From Salinibacterium sp. (GTDB taxonomy: Bacteria > Actinomycetota > Actinomycetes > Actinomycetales > Microbacteriaceae), in the NCBI GenBank assembly GCA_025351795.1, contig JANXVG010000076.1, positions 1-50,441 on the forward strand: a stretch of 50,441 nucleotides of DNA, read 5' to 3'. Positions 15,878 through 24,536 of this stretch are shown here, piece after piece (within the stretch, counting starts at the first letter, position 1; the number at the start of each line of letters is the position of its first letter). Below the pieces are notes generated by a model that had not been told where the DNA came from, ran no database searches, and saw only the letters and a program-made list of their open reading frames with translations. The translations under genes were made by a program, and so were the position numbers.

Positions 15878-17589
15878 ACACGGCTAACGCCCTCCTCGCC
15901 GGTCTCGACGATCAGCAGCGGCTCGCCGCCGAGTCGCTTCTCGGGCCGGTGTGTCTTCTGGCCGGGGCGGGCACCGGCAAGACCCGGGCTATCACCCATC
16001 GCATTGCCTACGGGGTCGCGACGGGCGTGTATTCGCCCGGCAGGGTGATGGCGCTCACCTTCACCAACCGCGCGGCGGGGGAGTTGCGCGGCCGGCTGCG
16101 GGGTCTCGGGGTCTCGGGGGTTTCTGCGCGCACCTTTCATGCATCCGCGCTGTCTCAACTGAACTTCTTTTGGCCACAAGTGATCGGCGGCACGATGCCG
16201 CGGCTGTTGGACAGCAAGGCGCGGTTGCTTGCACACGCGGCAGACAGCGTGCGGCTCAAACTCGACACAGCAACCCTGCGCGACAGTGCCGCCGAGATCG
16301 AGTGGCGGAAGGTGTCGAGGTTGAGCATCGACCAGTATGCGACGGTCGCCGCATCGCGCGCCCTACCGCCGAGCCTCACCGTCGAGAAAGCGGTTGACTT
16401 GCAGCGCGCATACGAGACCGTCAAAGACGAGCGCAAACAGATCGACTTCGAAGACGTGCTACTTGCCACCGCCGGCATGATCGAGTCAGAGCCGCGTGTC
16501 GCCGATCACGTGCGCTCGCAGTACCGGTTCTTCGTGGTCGACGAATACCAGGATGTGTCGCCGCTGCAGCACGACCTGCTGCAACTCTGGCTCGGCGACC
16601 GCACCGACCTGTGCGTGGTAGGTGACGCGAGCCAGACCATCTACTCTTTCGCGGGGGCGACTCCCGACTACCTACTCGGCTTCGGCAGTCGATATCAGGA
16701 TGCAACGGTTATCCCGCTCGAACAGAACTACCGGTCGACCACCCAGATCGTCGACACCGCGAATCGGCTGATGCGCGGACGTCAGGGTGCACTCACGCTC
16801 GTCTCCGCCGCCGGCACGACCGGCCCCGTTCCGTCGGTTACGGCGTACTCGACGGACTCGTCCGAGGCGCGTGCGGTCGCGAACAGCATTGCCGATGAGA
16901 TCGCGGCAGGCACAAAGCCCGAGTCGATTGCCGTGCTCTATCGCATCAACGTGCAGGGTCAGGCCATCGAGACCGCCCTCGGCGATGCCGGGGTTACCTA
17001 CCAGTTACGTGGCGCTACACGCTTCTTCGAGTTGCGCGAAGTGAAAGAAGCGCTCATGCTCCTGAAGGGCGCTGCAGTGAACACGGCGATCGAGCCGCTG
17101 TTCAAGACGGTGAGCGACGTGTTGCGGTCGATCGGCTGGACACAGGATCCGCCGGAGACTCGCGGCGCGGTGCGCGACCGCTGGGAGTCGCTCAACGCGC
17201 TGATGGGAATCGCGGAGGAATCGGCACCTGCTACGACCCTGCGCGAGTTCGTCGGCGAACTGTTCGAACGCCAGGCCGGTCAGCATGAGCCGACCATGCC
17301 GGCGGTTACGCTCGCCACCCTGCACTCGGCGAAGGGCCTTGAGTGGGATTCGGTGCACATCGTCGGGCTCTCTGAAGGACTCGTTCCGATCAGTTATGCG
17401 AGAACGCTCGAGTCAGTCGACGAAGAACGGCGGCTGCTGTACGTAGGGGTCACGCGCGCGCGGCGAAAGCTCGCGTTGTCTTGGGCAGCCGAGGGATTGC
17501 AGTCGCGCGGGGCGAAACGGCAGCCGAGCCGTTTCCTCCAGGAACTGAGCACCCGCATTCCGGGTGCACCTGCCAGTACTGCCGACTGA
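15874..17589 (+). CDS. uvrD2: UvrD2-type SF1A DNA helicase, short form
   Basis: This 571-residue protein has a GTG start that overlaps the nudC stop. Motifs are AGAGTGKT (30-37), the TFTNRAAGE motif Ia region, VVDEYQDVS, GDASQTIYSFAG, QNYRSTTQIV, LHSAKGLEWDSV and VTRARRKLALSW. It unwinds DNA 3' to 5' by family analogy. In mycobacteria UvrD2 continues with a tetracysteine motif and an HRDC domain. Here the protein stops about 45 residues after motif VI and neither is present. The last 140 bases overlap the 3' end of the convergent ThiF-like gene. Confidence 0.9.
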   Translation: MNTANALLAGLDDQQRLAAESLLGPVCLLAGAGTGKTRAITHRIAYGVATGVYSPGRVMALTFTNRAAGELRGRLRGLGVSGVSARTFHASALSQLNFFWPQVIGGTMPRLLDSKARLLAHAADSVRLKLDTATLRDSAAEIEWRKVSRLSIDQYATVAASRALPPSLTVEKAVDLQRAYETVKDERKQIDFEDVLLATAGMIESEPRVADHVRSQYRFFVVDEYQDVSPLQHDLLQLWLGDRTDLCVVGDASQTIYSFAGATPDYLLGFGSRYQDATVIPLEQNYRSTTQIVDTANRLMRGRQGALTLVSAAGTTGPVPSVTAYSTDSSEARAVANSIADEIAAGTKPESIAVLYRINVQGQAIETALGDAGVTYQLRGATRFFELREVKEALMLLKGAAVNTAIEPLFKTVSDVLRSIGWTQDPPETRGAVRDRWESLNALMGIAEESAPATTLREFVGELFERQAGQHEPTMPAVTLATLHSAKGLEWDSVHIVGLSEGLVPISYARTLESVDEERRLLYVGVTRARRKLALSWAAEGLQSRGAKRQPSRFLQELSTRIPGAPASTAD

Positions 17590-18313
17590 CGTCTCCGGTT
17601 TGCGAGTCCAGTCGAACGGATGCCGCACTCGGCGTATGCCCACCCAGCCAGTCGAGCACGGCGCGGCACGCAATGGCGGCAGCCTCCCGAGACGCGAGCG
17701 AGGTTTCGGCCGAACTCCTTCTGCCCCAGAGTTGAGCGGCGATCGCTGGCCACGACACATCTGCATCTCGCCGGTACTGGTCGATGCAGTACAGGCACGC
17801 GGTGATGCCGGGAACCACGAGTGGCCCGACTACGGCAGCGGTGTCTGTGTAGACGACCGGGAGGTGAGGGGTGTCGCGGCGCAGCCACACGCCGCGCAGG
17901 TCTGGCGAGAGCACATAGTGGCCGACGGCCACGGCGATATCGCACCGCGCATTCTCGGCCGCTACGGCATCCGCGGCCGTGACCACCGGCACGCCGCACT
18001 CGGCGAGCGTTTCGGCAATCGCCTGCGCGGTGCGACCGGCTCCGACCACCAGTACGGTCGACTCGTGGTGGGGTGCGGGGCGACCGAGGGCGGGAGCGAG
18101 ACCGGCGAGAAGCGTTTCGAGGCCGGATGCCCCGGCACGACCCGCGATCATCTCGAGCCCAGACCTGCCCACCCCCGCTGCCAGCGCGGCCAGCACCCGT
18201 TCTTCGGCCGCGGTCACATCGTCGAGGCACACGAGTACCGGGTCGATGCCGATTTGCAGCGAAAACGGGTTACGCCAGACGAGCGGGAAGCGAGGGTCGA
18301 GGCGCAGGATCAT
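17450..18313 (-). CDS. ThiF/E1-like Rossmann protein with a four-Cys zinc site
   Basis: This 287-residue protein begins MILRLDPRFPLVWRNP. A Rossmann nucleotide-binding motif (VLVVGAGRTAQA, about 87-98) is followed by CLYC (C173, C176) and, near the end, ECGC (C253, C255), the layout of a structural zinc site in E1-like proteins. It resembles the ThiF-like proteins of actinobacteria that are often annotated as TOMM leader-peptide-binding or cyclodehydratase-related. No precursor peptide or azoline-forming gene lies nearby, so I infer no natural-product role. It occupies the place of an uncharacterised gene in the mycobacterial block. Its 3' end overlaps uvrD2 by 140 bases on the opposite strand. 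Confidence 0.72.
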   Translation of the reverse strand: MILRLDPRFPLVWRNPFSLQIGIDPVLVCLDDVTAAEERVLAALAAGVGRSGLEMIAGRAGASGLETLLAGLAPALGRPAPHHESTVLVVGAGRTAQAIAETLAECGVPVVTAADAVAAENARCDIAVAVGHYVLSPDLRGVWLRRDTPHLPVVYTDTAAVVGPLVVPGITACLYCIDQYRRDADVSWPAIAAQLWGRRSSAETSLASREAAAIACRAVLDWLGGHTPSAASVRLDSQTGDVSRQYWQVHPECGCSVPGGNGSAAVSPRATAIPRLPKTTRAFAARA

Positions 18314-18385
18314 GACCGACAGTGTGCGCCGTTGTGGAACCCTCAGCGGCAGACCGTCCACAGGCTGTGATGCTCGGGCGGCACC

Positions 18386-19735
18386 TCAGTCTTCGTGCGG
18401 CCGCTCGCTCGTGTCGTCGTTGAGCAGGTCTTCGATGGCTTGGTCGACGTCGTCGGGCTCTGCTGTCGTGTCGGTGATACGCGCAATGAGTGCCGCCGGA
18501 TCGTCGATGTCGTCGCCGGTGGGGATGAGGTCGGGGTGTGACCACAGGCCGTCGCGCTTTTCGGCGCCCACGGCATCCGTCACTTGTTGCCACATGTCAG
18601 CGGCCTCGCGCAACCGTCGCGGGCGCAGTTCCAGTCCGACGAGGGTCGCAAATGCAGACTCTGCTGGCCCACCAGAGGCTCGACGTCGGCGCACGGTCTC
18701 GGCGATCGCGCCGCTCGACGGAAGCCGCGACGTGGCGGCAGCCGTCACCACATCCACCCAGCCTTCGATGAGGGCGAGCGTGGTCTCGAGCCGGGCGAGG
18801 GCAGCGAGCTGGTCATCAGACTTGGGCGGAATGAGCGCACCGCTCGTCATGGCCTCGCGCAGCTCATCCGGGTTGTTGGGGTCAAAATCGGCGGCCAACG
18901 CTTCCAAGCGATCGGTATCGATACGGATGCCCTGCGCAAACTCGGTGATCGAGGTAAGCAGCTGCAGACGCAGCCATTTCGCATGCCGGAAGAGGCGCGC
19001 GTGCGCAAGTTCGCGCACGGCGAGGTAAAGCTGCACCTGGTCGATGGGAATGTCGAGTCCGGAACTGAATGCGACCACATTCTGCGGCAGCAGCACGGCC
19101 TGCTGGTCTGCGCCATCCGCAGACCCGAGTAGCGGAATCCCGATGTCGCCGCCCGAGACCGCCTCGGTCGAGAGTTGGCCGACGACTTGCCCGAGCTGCA
19201 TCGCGAACAGCGTTCCACCCACGTTGCGCATCAGCTGGCTCGCGTTGTCGATCATCTCGCCCAGGTCGTCTGGGGCGCTTTGCTGCAGCACTTCGGTCAG
19301 CGAGTTAGCGATCGAGGTTGCCACCGGCTCCGCGAGCTGGGTCCACAGTGGCATCGTGGCGATAACCCACTCCTGGCGGCTCATGAGCTTCGGTTCTGCG
19401 GTGAGTTCGGATACGAAGGTGACGTCATCCAGCCAGAGGGCGGCGACGTGGAAGGCTTGGTCGAGGGCCGAGCGCTCCGCTGGCAGCGATACGACAGACG
19501 ATCGTTCGGCAAGTCCCTTAGCCTGTTCGAGTGCCAGCCCCCAGTTGATACCGTCGCCGCTGTTCTGTAGCGCGCTCTGCAGCTGTTCGATGAGGTGCGC
19601 CACCATTTCGGGGTCGTTGGGCAGGCCGGCAGCCCCGGCGAGTTTTGCGGGGTCAATGTTGGTGTTCCCGGCGAGGAAATCACGCAACATGTCACGAAAC
19701 TCGTCGTTCTGCTCTTCCCGCGAATCTTCAGGCAT
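18386..19735 (-). CDS. Zincin_2-family protein (putative metallopeptidase fold)
   Basis: This 449-residue protein starts MPEDSREEQ. The start is supported by TAGCGT seven bases upstream (19743-19748). The N-terminal third is acidic and helical. The central part contains VRELAHARLFRHAKWLR, the position of the zinc motif in the Zincin_2 family (PF10103, the family of M. tuberculosis Rv3195). The first His of a canonical HExxH is Arg here, so peptidase activity is uncertain. No signal peptide is seen, so it is probably cytoplasmic. It is divergent from the PDZ protease gene. Confidence 0.75.
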   Translation of the reverse strand: MPEDSREEQNDEFRDMLRDFLAGNTNIDPAKLAGAAGLPNDPEMVAHLIEQLQSALQNSGDGINWGLALEQAKGLAERSSVVSLPAERSALDQAFHVAALWLDDVTFVSELTAEPKLMSRQEWVIATMPLWTQLAEPVATSIANSLTEVLQQSAPDDLGEMIDNASQLMRNVGGTLFAMQLGQVVGQLSTEAVSGGDIGIPLLGSADGADQQAVLLPQNVVAFSSGLDIPIDQVQLYLAVRELAHARLFRHAKWLRLQLLTSITEFAQGIRIDTDRLEALAADFDPNNPDELREAMTSGALIPPKSDDQLAALARLETTLALIEGWVDVVTAAATSRLPSSGAIAETVRRRRASGGPAESAFATLVGLELRPRRLREAADMWQQVTDAVGAEKRDGLWSHPDLIPTGDDIDDPAALIARITDTTAEPDDVDQAIEDLLNDDTSERPHED

Positions 19736-19742
19736 GCAAACT

Positions 19743-19748
19743 ACGCTA
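19743..19748 (-). promoter_or_regulatory. -10 hexamer for the Zincin_2 gene
   Basis: On the minus strand TAGCGT is followed by seven bases and the ATG at 19735, without a Shine-Dalgarno sequence. The same hexamer precedes the lipoprotein gene at 49656. Confidence 0.4.
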
Positions 19749-19848
19749 GCCGCTGCACCGCTGGCGCGGATGTGTTTTCGCCTAGGCTGAGTGCTGCGGC
19801 TGTGCGCCCGTGGCGAACATCCGCTTTTCACACGATCGAAGGACTCCG

Positions 19849-20958
19849 GTGGCCCTCTTCACCGACATCGAACCCGAACGGGATCGCCCCCATCTTGCCC
19901 GACGGATTGGTTGGCTGAGCCTCGCCGTTTCTCTCGTCGGGGTGACCGCGATCGCCCTGATGCCAGCACCGTTCGTGATCGAGGAGCCCGGCCCGATCTA
20001 CAACACGCTCGGCACGCAGCTTTCTGCCGGCACTGAGGTGCCACTGATTAGCATCCCGAGCCAGAAAACGTATGACACGGGCGGTTCGCTCGACATGCTG
20101 ACCGTGCGACTGTCTGGCAACCGCGAAAACCCACCGAGCTGGCTGGAAGTGGCTACCGCCTACTTCGACCCGAGCCGTGCCGTGCTGCCGATCGATGAAA
20201 TCTTTCCGCAGGGTGAAACGGTGCAGCAGTCCGATGAGCAGGGGCGAGTCGACATGCAGAACTCGCAGAAAGAGGCGGTCGCCGCCGCTCTCACGAGTTT
20301 GGGCTACACCTTCCCGAGCACGCTCAACGTGATCTCGAGCCAACCGGGCAGCCCAGCAGACGGCATACTTCTCGCGGGCGATATAATCACGAGCGTCGAC
20401 GGCCAGCCCTTCGCGGATGTCTCGGCCCTACGAGCAGGCATAGCTCAGAACGGCGTGACGCAGCCCGCAATAGTCGTGGTGCAACGGGCGGGTGTTGAAA
20501 AAGCGCTTACGATCACGCCGGTGCTCAGCGGTGGTGCGGAGCCAGTGCCGATCCTCGGAATCATCGTCGGCAGCGACTATCACTTTCCCTTCGACGTAAA
20601 AATTCAACTCGAGAACGTGGGCGGCCCGTCCGCTGGCATGATGTTCGCGCTGGGTATCATCGACAAGCTCACGCCGGGCAAGCTCAACGGCGGCGAGAAT
20701 GTCGCGGGCACCGGCACGATCACCGGCGCAGGCGATGTGGGACCGATCGGCGGCATCCGCCAAAAGCTCTTCGGTGCACGGGATGGCGGGGCGCGTTGGT
20801 TTCTCGCCCCCGCGTCGAACTGCAACGAGGTGACCGGGCACATCCCCTCCGGGCTCACCGTATTTTCTGTGAAGACCCTCGATGACGCGGTCACGGCGCT
20901 GAAGGCGGTCGCAGCGGGCGGCGACACGTCACAACTTCCCACCTGCCAAGCTTCCTGA
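19849..20958 (+). CDS. Membrane-anchored PDZ / Lon-type (S16) serine protease
   Basis: This 369-residue protein has a GTG start chosen because GAAGGA (19838-19843) lies five bases before it. One N-terminal transmembrane anchor (about residues 21-40) exports the rest. A PDZ domain follows (about 155-225), then a Lon-type proteolytic domain with the Ser-Lys dyad: Ser261 in GGPSAGMM and Lys306 in GIRQK. It belongs to the YlbL-like family, Rv3194c in mycobacteria, and probably processes or degrades exported proteins. It lies 68 bases upstream of the UPF0182 gene on the same strand, a pairing conserved in actinobacteria. Confidence 0.9.
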   Translation: MALFTDIEPERDRPHLARRIGWLSLAVSLVGVTAIALMPAPFVIEEPGPIYNTLGTQLSAGTEVPLISIPSQKTYDTGGSLDMLTVRLSGNRENPPSWLEVATAYFDPSRAVLPIDEIFPQGETVQQSDEQGRVDMQNSQKEAVAAALTSLGYTFPSTLNVISSQPGSPADGILLAGDIITSVDGQPFADVSALRAGIAQNGVTQPAIVVVQRAGVEKALTITPVLSGGAEPVPILGIIVGSDYHFPFDVKIQLENVGGPSAGMMFALGIIDKLTPGKLNGGENVAGTGTITGAGDVGPIGGIRQKLFGARDGGARWFLAPASNCNEVTGHIPSGLTVFSVKTLDDAVTALKAVAAGGDTSQLPTCQAS

Positions 20959-21026
20959 CACCGAGTGAGTTTGCCGATGCGTGCGCTTAAGATGGGCGTA
21001 ACCCCCGAGCAACCAGGAGCCGCGAA

Positions 21027-23891
21027 GTGACGTCAACGACCAGCCGTCCAGCACCAAGCAGAACACGAGTTACTCTCACGATTACCGCGATTGTGGTCGC
21101 CGTGATTGTGATTGCCTTCTTCGTGGCTTCTGGGCTGTACACCGACATTCTGTGGTTCGACCAACTCGGCTACCTGAATGTGCTCACGACGCAGTGGTTC
21201 GCCATGGCGATCATGTTCGTCATCGGGTTCGTGGCCATGGCTGTTCCGGTCTGGCTGAGCATCGAGGTTGCGTTTCACTGGCGCCCCGTTTATGCGAAGC
21301 TCAACTCGCAGCTCGACCGCTACCAGCAAGTCATCGAGCCGTTGCGCAGGCTTGCGATGTTCGGTGTTCCGATCGTGCTCGGTGTGTTTGCGGGTGTTTC
21401 GGCTGCTGGGCGCTGGCAGGCGGTTCTGCAGTGGCTCAACAAGACGTCATTCGGCGTGAAGGATCCGCAGTTCAATCTCGATATCTCGTTCTACTTCTAC
21501 GACCTGCCGTTCTGGCACGGCGTAGTGGGTTTTGCTTCTGCCGTGGTGATTCTGGCCGCCCTCGCAACGCTTGCGACCAGCTACCTCTATGGGGCAATCC
21601 GGTTCAGCGGTCGCGAGGTGCGCATTTCTCGCACCGCTCGCGTGCAACTGGCCATCACGCTTGCCGTGTTCTTCCTCCTGCAGGGAATCAGCATCTGGCT
21701 CGACCAGTATTCGACGGTCAACACTCAGGGGCTTGGCTTCCTGCAAACGGGCGCCGGCTACACCGAGGCCAATGCCACGATTCCTGGCCGCGCGATTCTC
21801 GCCGGCATTTCGGCACTCGTTGCAGTGCTCTTCATCGTCACGGCCATCATCGGTCGCTGGCGTCTGCCCGTGATCGGTACCGCGCTGCTCCTCGTGAGCG
21901 GGCTTCTGATCGGCTCGGTCTACCCGTGGATCGTGCAGCGGTTTCAGGTCGACCCGAGCGCGCGCACACTCGAAGCGTCGTACATTGACCGCAGCATTTC
22001 GGCAACGCGCGCTGCATTTGGAGTTTCCGATGTCAAGGAAACTCCGTATTCGGCGACCACCAGTGCCAAACCGGGCGCCTTGAAGAACGATGCTGAGACC
22101 ACCGCCAACATTCGCATTATCGACCCGGCGCTCGTGCCCAAAGCCTTTTCGCAGCTGCAGCAGTTCAAGCAGTACTATCAATTTCCCAATCATCTCGACG
22201 TCGACAGATACAAAATTGCCGGCAAGACGCAAGACACCGTGATTGCCGTACGCGAACTCAACCAAGCTGGCCTCGGTACCTCCCAAACCTGGTACAACAA
22301 CACCGTTGTCTACACCCACGGCTACGGCGTCGTCGCCGCCTATGGTAACCAGCGCGCGAGTGACGGTCAGCCGGTCTTCCTCGAGTCTGGTATTCCGAGT
22401 GTCGGTTCTCTCGGAACTTTTGAGCCTCGAGTGTACTTCGGTGAAAAGTCGCCCGCATACTCGATTGTCGGTGCCGCGACGGGAGCCAAGAAGATTGAGC
22501 TCGACTATCCGTCCGGGGGCGAAACGAGTAACCAAAACGCGACAACCACTTTCGACGGCAATGGCGGGCCGAAGCTCGACAACATCTTCAAGAAGCTCGT
22601 CTACGCGATCAAGTTCCAGTCCGAGCAGATTTTTCTCTCAAATGCGGTGACCGACCAGTCACAGATCATCTACGACCGCAGCCCCAAGGATCGCGTTCAG
22701 AAGGTCGCTCCATATCTCACACTCGACAGCGACTCATATCCGGCGATTGTGGATGGCAAAATCGTCTGGATCGTTGACGGTTACACGACAGGCTCCAATT
22801 ACCCGTACGCACACACCGAGCAGCTCAGCTCCACCATCGCAGACACCTATACGCCTGCCCCCACGTTCGCCACTGACAATGTGAACTACATCCGCAACTC
22901 GGTAAAAGCCACGGTCGACGCGTATGACGGAAGCGTCAAGCTCTACGCATGGGATGACAAGGACCCGATACTCAAGACGTGGCAGAAGATTTTTCCGGGA
23001 ACTGTGCTGCCGCAGAGCCGGATGAGTACCCAGTTGCTTGAGCACGTTCGCTACCCGTCTGACCTGTTCAAGGTGCAGCGCACCATTCTCGGTTCGTACC
23101 ACGTGACGGATGCCGGATCCTTCTATTCGAGCGACGACCAATGGGTAACACCGAATGATCCGGTGCCCACCGCCGGCACCGAGTCGCTGCAGCCGCCCTA
23201 CTACCTGTCGATGCAAGTGCCGGGCGCTACCGCCCCGTCGTTCACTCTGTATTCGACGTATATACCGAAGGGCAGCGTCGATTCGACGAGAAACGTGCTG
23301 ACCGGGTATCTCGCCGTCAACTCAGACAATGGCCCAGACTACGGCAAGCTCACCCTGCTGACTCTGCCCAAACAAGCCACCGTTCCTGGCCCAGGCCAGG
23401 TGCAAAATAATTTCAAGACCGACACGACGGTTGCGACCCAGCTGGCTCTGCTGCAACGTGGCGAAACCGAGGTAAAACTTGGCAACCTGCTGACCTTACC
23501 GGTGGGTGGAGGGCTGCTGTATGTGCAACCGGTCTACGTGCAGTCGACGAGTGGAACGATCTACCCACTGCTACGAAAGGTGCTCGTGGCCTTCGGTAAC
23601 CAGATCGCCTTCCAGGACACGCTCGACCAGGCGCTCACCTCGCTGTTCGGAGGCAATTCTGGCGCAGTAGCCGGTGATGGTGGTGTTTCGCCGACGACCC
23701 CCACGCCCACCAATTCCGCAACCCCGACGCCGCCGGGCACCAGTGCCGCGCTAACTCAGGCTCTGAGCGATGCGAAGCAGGCTCTCACCGACCGGGAGGC
23801 GGCGTACCGTTCCAACAATCTTGTCGCCGCAGCCGAGGCCGACGCCCGACTTCAGGATGCGATCACCCGCGCGATTGCTGCTGCCGGCTAA
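21027..23891 (+). CDS. UPF0182-family large membrane protein
   Basis: This 954-residue protein has a GTG start with AGGAG about seven bases upstream. About seven hydrophobic segments lie in the first 310 residues, followed by a large extracytoplasmic domain (about 320-860), a Pro/Thr linker (about 885-905) and a C-terminal coiled-coil helix. The layout and motifs such as FNLDISFYFYDLPFW are those of UPF0182 (Rv3193c in M. tuberculosis), whose function is not known. Pairing with the upstream PDZ protease suggests a shared envelope role; this is inference. Confidence 0.9.
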   Translation: MTSTTSRPAPSRTRVTLTITAIVVAVIVIAFFVASGLYTDILWFDQLGYLNVLTTQWFAMAIMFVIGFVAMAVPVWLSIEVAFHWRPVYAKLNSQLDRYQQVIEPLRRLAMFGVPIVLGVFAGVSAAGRWQAVLQWLNKTSFGVKDPQFNLDISFYFYDLPFWHGVVGFASAVVILAALATLATSYLYGAIRFSGREVRISRTARVQLAITLAVFFLLQGISIWLDQYSTVNTQGLGFLQTGAGYTEANATIPGRAILAGISALVAVLFIVTAIIGRWRLPVIGTALLLVSGLLIGSVYPWIVQRFQVDPSARTLEASYIDRSISATRAAFGVSDVKETPYSATTSAKPGALKNDAETTANIRIIDPALVPKAFSQLQQFKQYYQFPNHLDVDRYKIAGKTQDTVIAVRELNQAGLGTSQTWYNNTVVYTHGYGVVAAYGNQRASDGQPVFLESGIPSVGSLGTFEPRVYFGEKSPAYSIVGAATGAKKIELDYPSGGETSNQNATTTFDGNGGPKLDNIFKKLVYAIKFQSEQIFLSNAVTDQSQIIYDRSPKDRVQKVAPYLTLDSDSYPAIVDGKIVWIVDGYTTGSNYPYAHTEQLSSTIADTYTPAPTFATDNVNYIRNSVKATVDAYDGSVKLYAWDDKDPILKTWQKIFPGTVLPQSRMSTQLLEHVRYPSDLFKVQRTILGSYHVTDAGSFYSSDDQWVTPNDPVPTAGTESLQPPYYLSMQVPGATAPSFTLYSTYIPKGSVDSTRNVLTGYLAVNSDNGPDYGKLTLLTLPKQATVPGPGQVQNNFKTDTTVATQLALLQRGETEVKLGNLLTLPVGGGLLYVQPVYVQSTSGTIYPLLRKVLVAFGNQIAFQDTLDQALTSLFGGNSGAVAGDGGVSPTTPTPTNSATPTPPGTSAALTQALSDAKQALTDREAAYRSNNLVAAAEADARLQDAITRAIAAAG

Positions 23892-23934
23892 CAACTAGCT
23901 GCTCCATTTCGTTGTGGTAGTCTGACTATTACGC

Positions 23935-24008
23935 CGCGGGGTGGAGCAGTTCGGTAGCTCGCTGGGCTCATAACCCAGAGGTCGCAGGTTCAAATCCTGT
24001 CCCCGCAA
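23935..24008 (+). tRNA. Initiator tRNA-Met (CAT)
   Basis: This 74-base tRNA has a complete cloverleaf and no encoded CCA. The acceptor pairs GCGGGG with CCCCGC, while position 1 (C) faces A72 unpaired, the hallmark of the bacterial initiator. The anticodon arm is CTGGG-CTCATAA-CCCAG, whose three consecutive G:C pairs are the second initiator feature. The T-arm contains GGTTCAAATCC. It lies 43 bases after the UPF0182 stop and is followed by a strong terminator. Confidence 0.97.
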
Positions 24009-24028
24009 CGTTTTCTGAATAGTGTTCG

Positions 24029-24083
24029 TCCCGGTCTCGCTTAGCTGAGTGTTTTCACCCAGCGGCGAGGCCGGGATTTTTTT
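24029..24083 (+). terminator. Rho-independent terminator after tRNA-fMet
   Basis: Twelve-base arms 24029-24040 and 24065-24076 pair with one G:T. An inner GCTGAGTG/CACCCAGC stem extends the hairpin, and seven T residues follow at 24077-24083. It ends the tRNA transcript before the beta-helix gene. Confidence 0.92.
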
Positions 24084-24146
24084 GTGCCCGTGTGGTGTTC
24101 TAGAGAATGAGGTGTTGGCTAGATCGCCCACCCGTCGGAGAGAGCT

Positions 24147-24536
24147 ATGAACAGGGTATTTGAGGAAGTTGAAGACGAGAGCGGCGCCGTGGCCCGCTAC
24201 CGTCGCCACGACAACGGTCGAGGATTCGTTTCTGTGAAAGCAACCGCACACCCGAGTGCGTTCATCGACGCCACAGCGTATGTGGAGAATGGCGCGGAGA
24301 TCGGTGCAAACGCGTGGATCGGTACCGGCAGCTGGATCGACGTAGACGCGTTCGTGGGCGCTGGGGCATTTATCGGTAGCAACGTGCATGTGGGTGCGAA
24401 GGCTCAGATCGGCCGCTCGGCGCGCGTCGGCAGTCACTCGCGCATCGCGGCAGGAATGCGCGTGCCAGACGGCGCGCGGGTGGGTCGCGACACACGTGTC
24501 ACCTCGGGCAAACGGTCTGTGGCCAAGGCCGCCTAG
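24147..24536 (+). CDS. Small left-handed beta-helix (hexapeptide-repeat) protein
   Basis: This 129-residue protein has an ATG preceded by GGAGAG. From about residue 30 the sequence is a run of hexapeptide repeats (patterns such as AFIDAT, AYVENG, AEIGAN, AWIGTG), about fourteen turns' worth, which predicts a left-handed parallel beta-helix. There is no acyltransferase catalytic His loop and no substrate-binding domain. It is therefore probably a structural or gamma-carbonic-anhydrase-like fold without recognisable activity. The stop shares CTAG with the stop of the convergent transglycosylase gene (4-base overlap). Confidence 0.75.
   Translation: MNRVFEEVEDESGAVARYRRHDNGRGFVSVKATAHPSAFIDATAYVENGAEIGANAWIGTGSWIDVDAFVGAGAFIGSNVHVGAKAQIGRSARVGSHSRIAAGMRVPDGARVGRDTRVTSGKRSVAKAA

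Noticed and set aside
17450-18313. Biosynthetic gene for a thiazole/oxazole-modified peptide
   Set aside because: Only the E1-like fold is present. No precursor peptide, dehydrogenase or YcaO gene is nearby.
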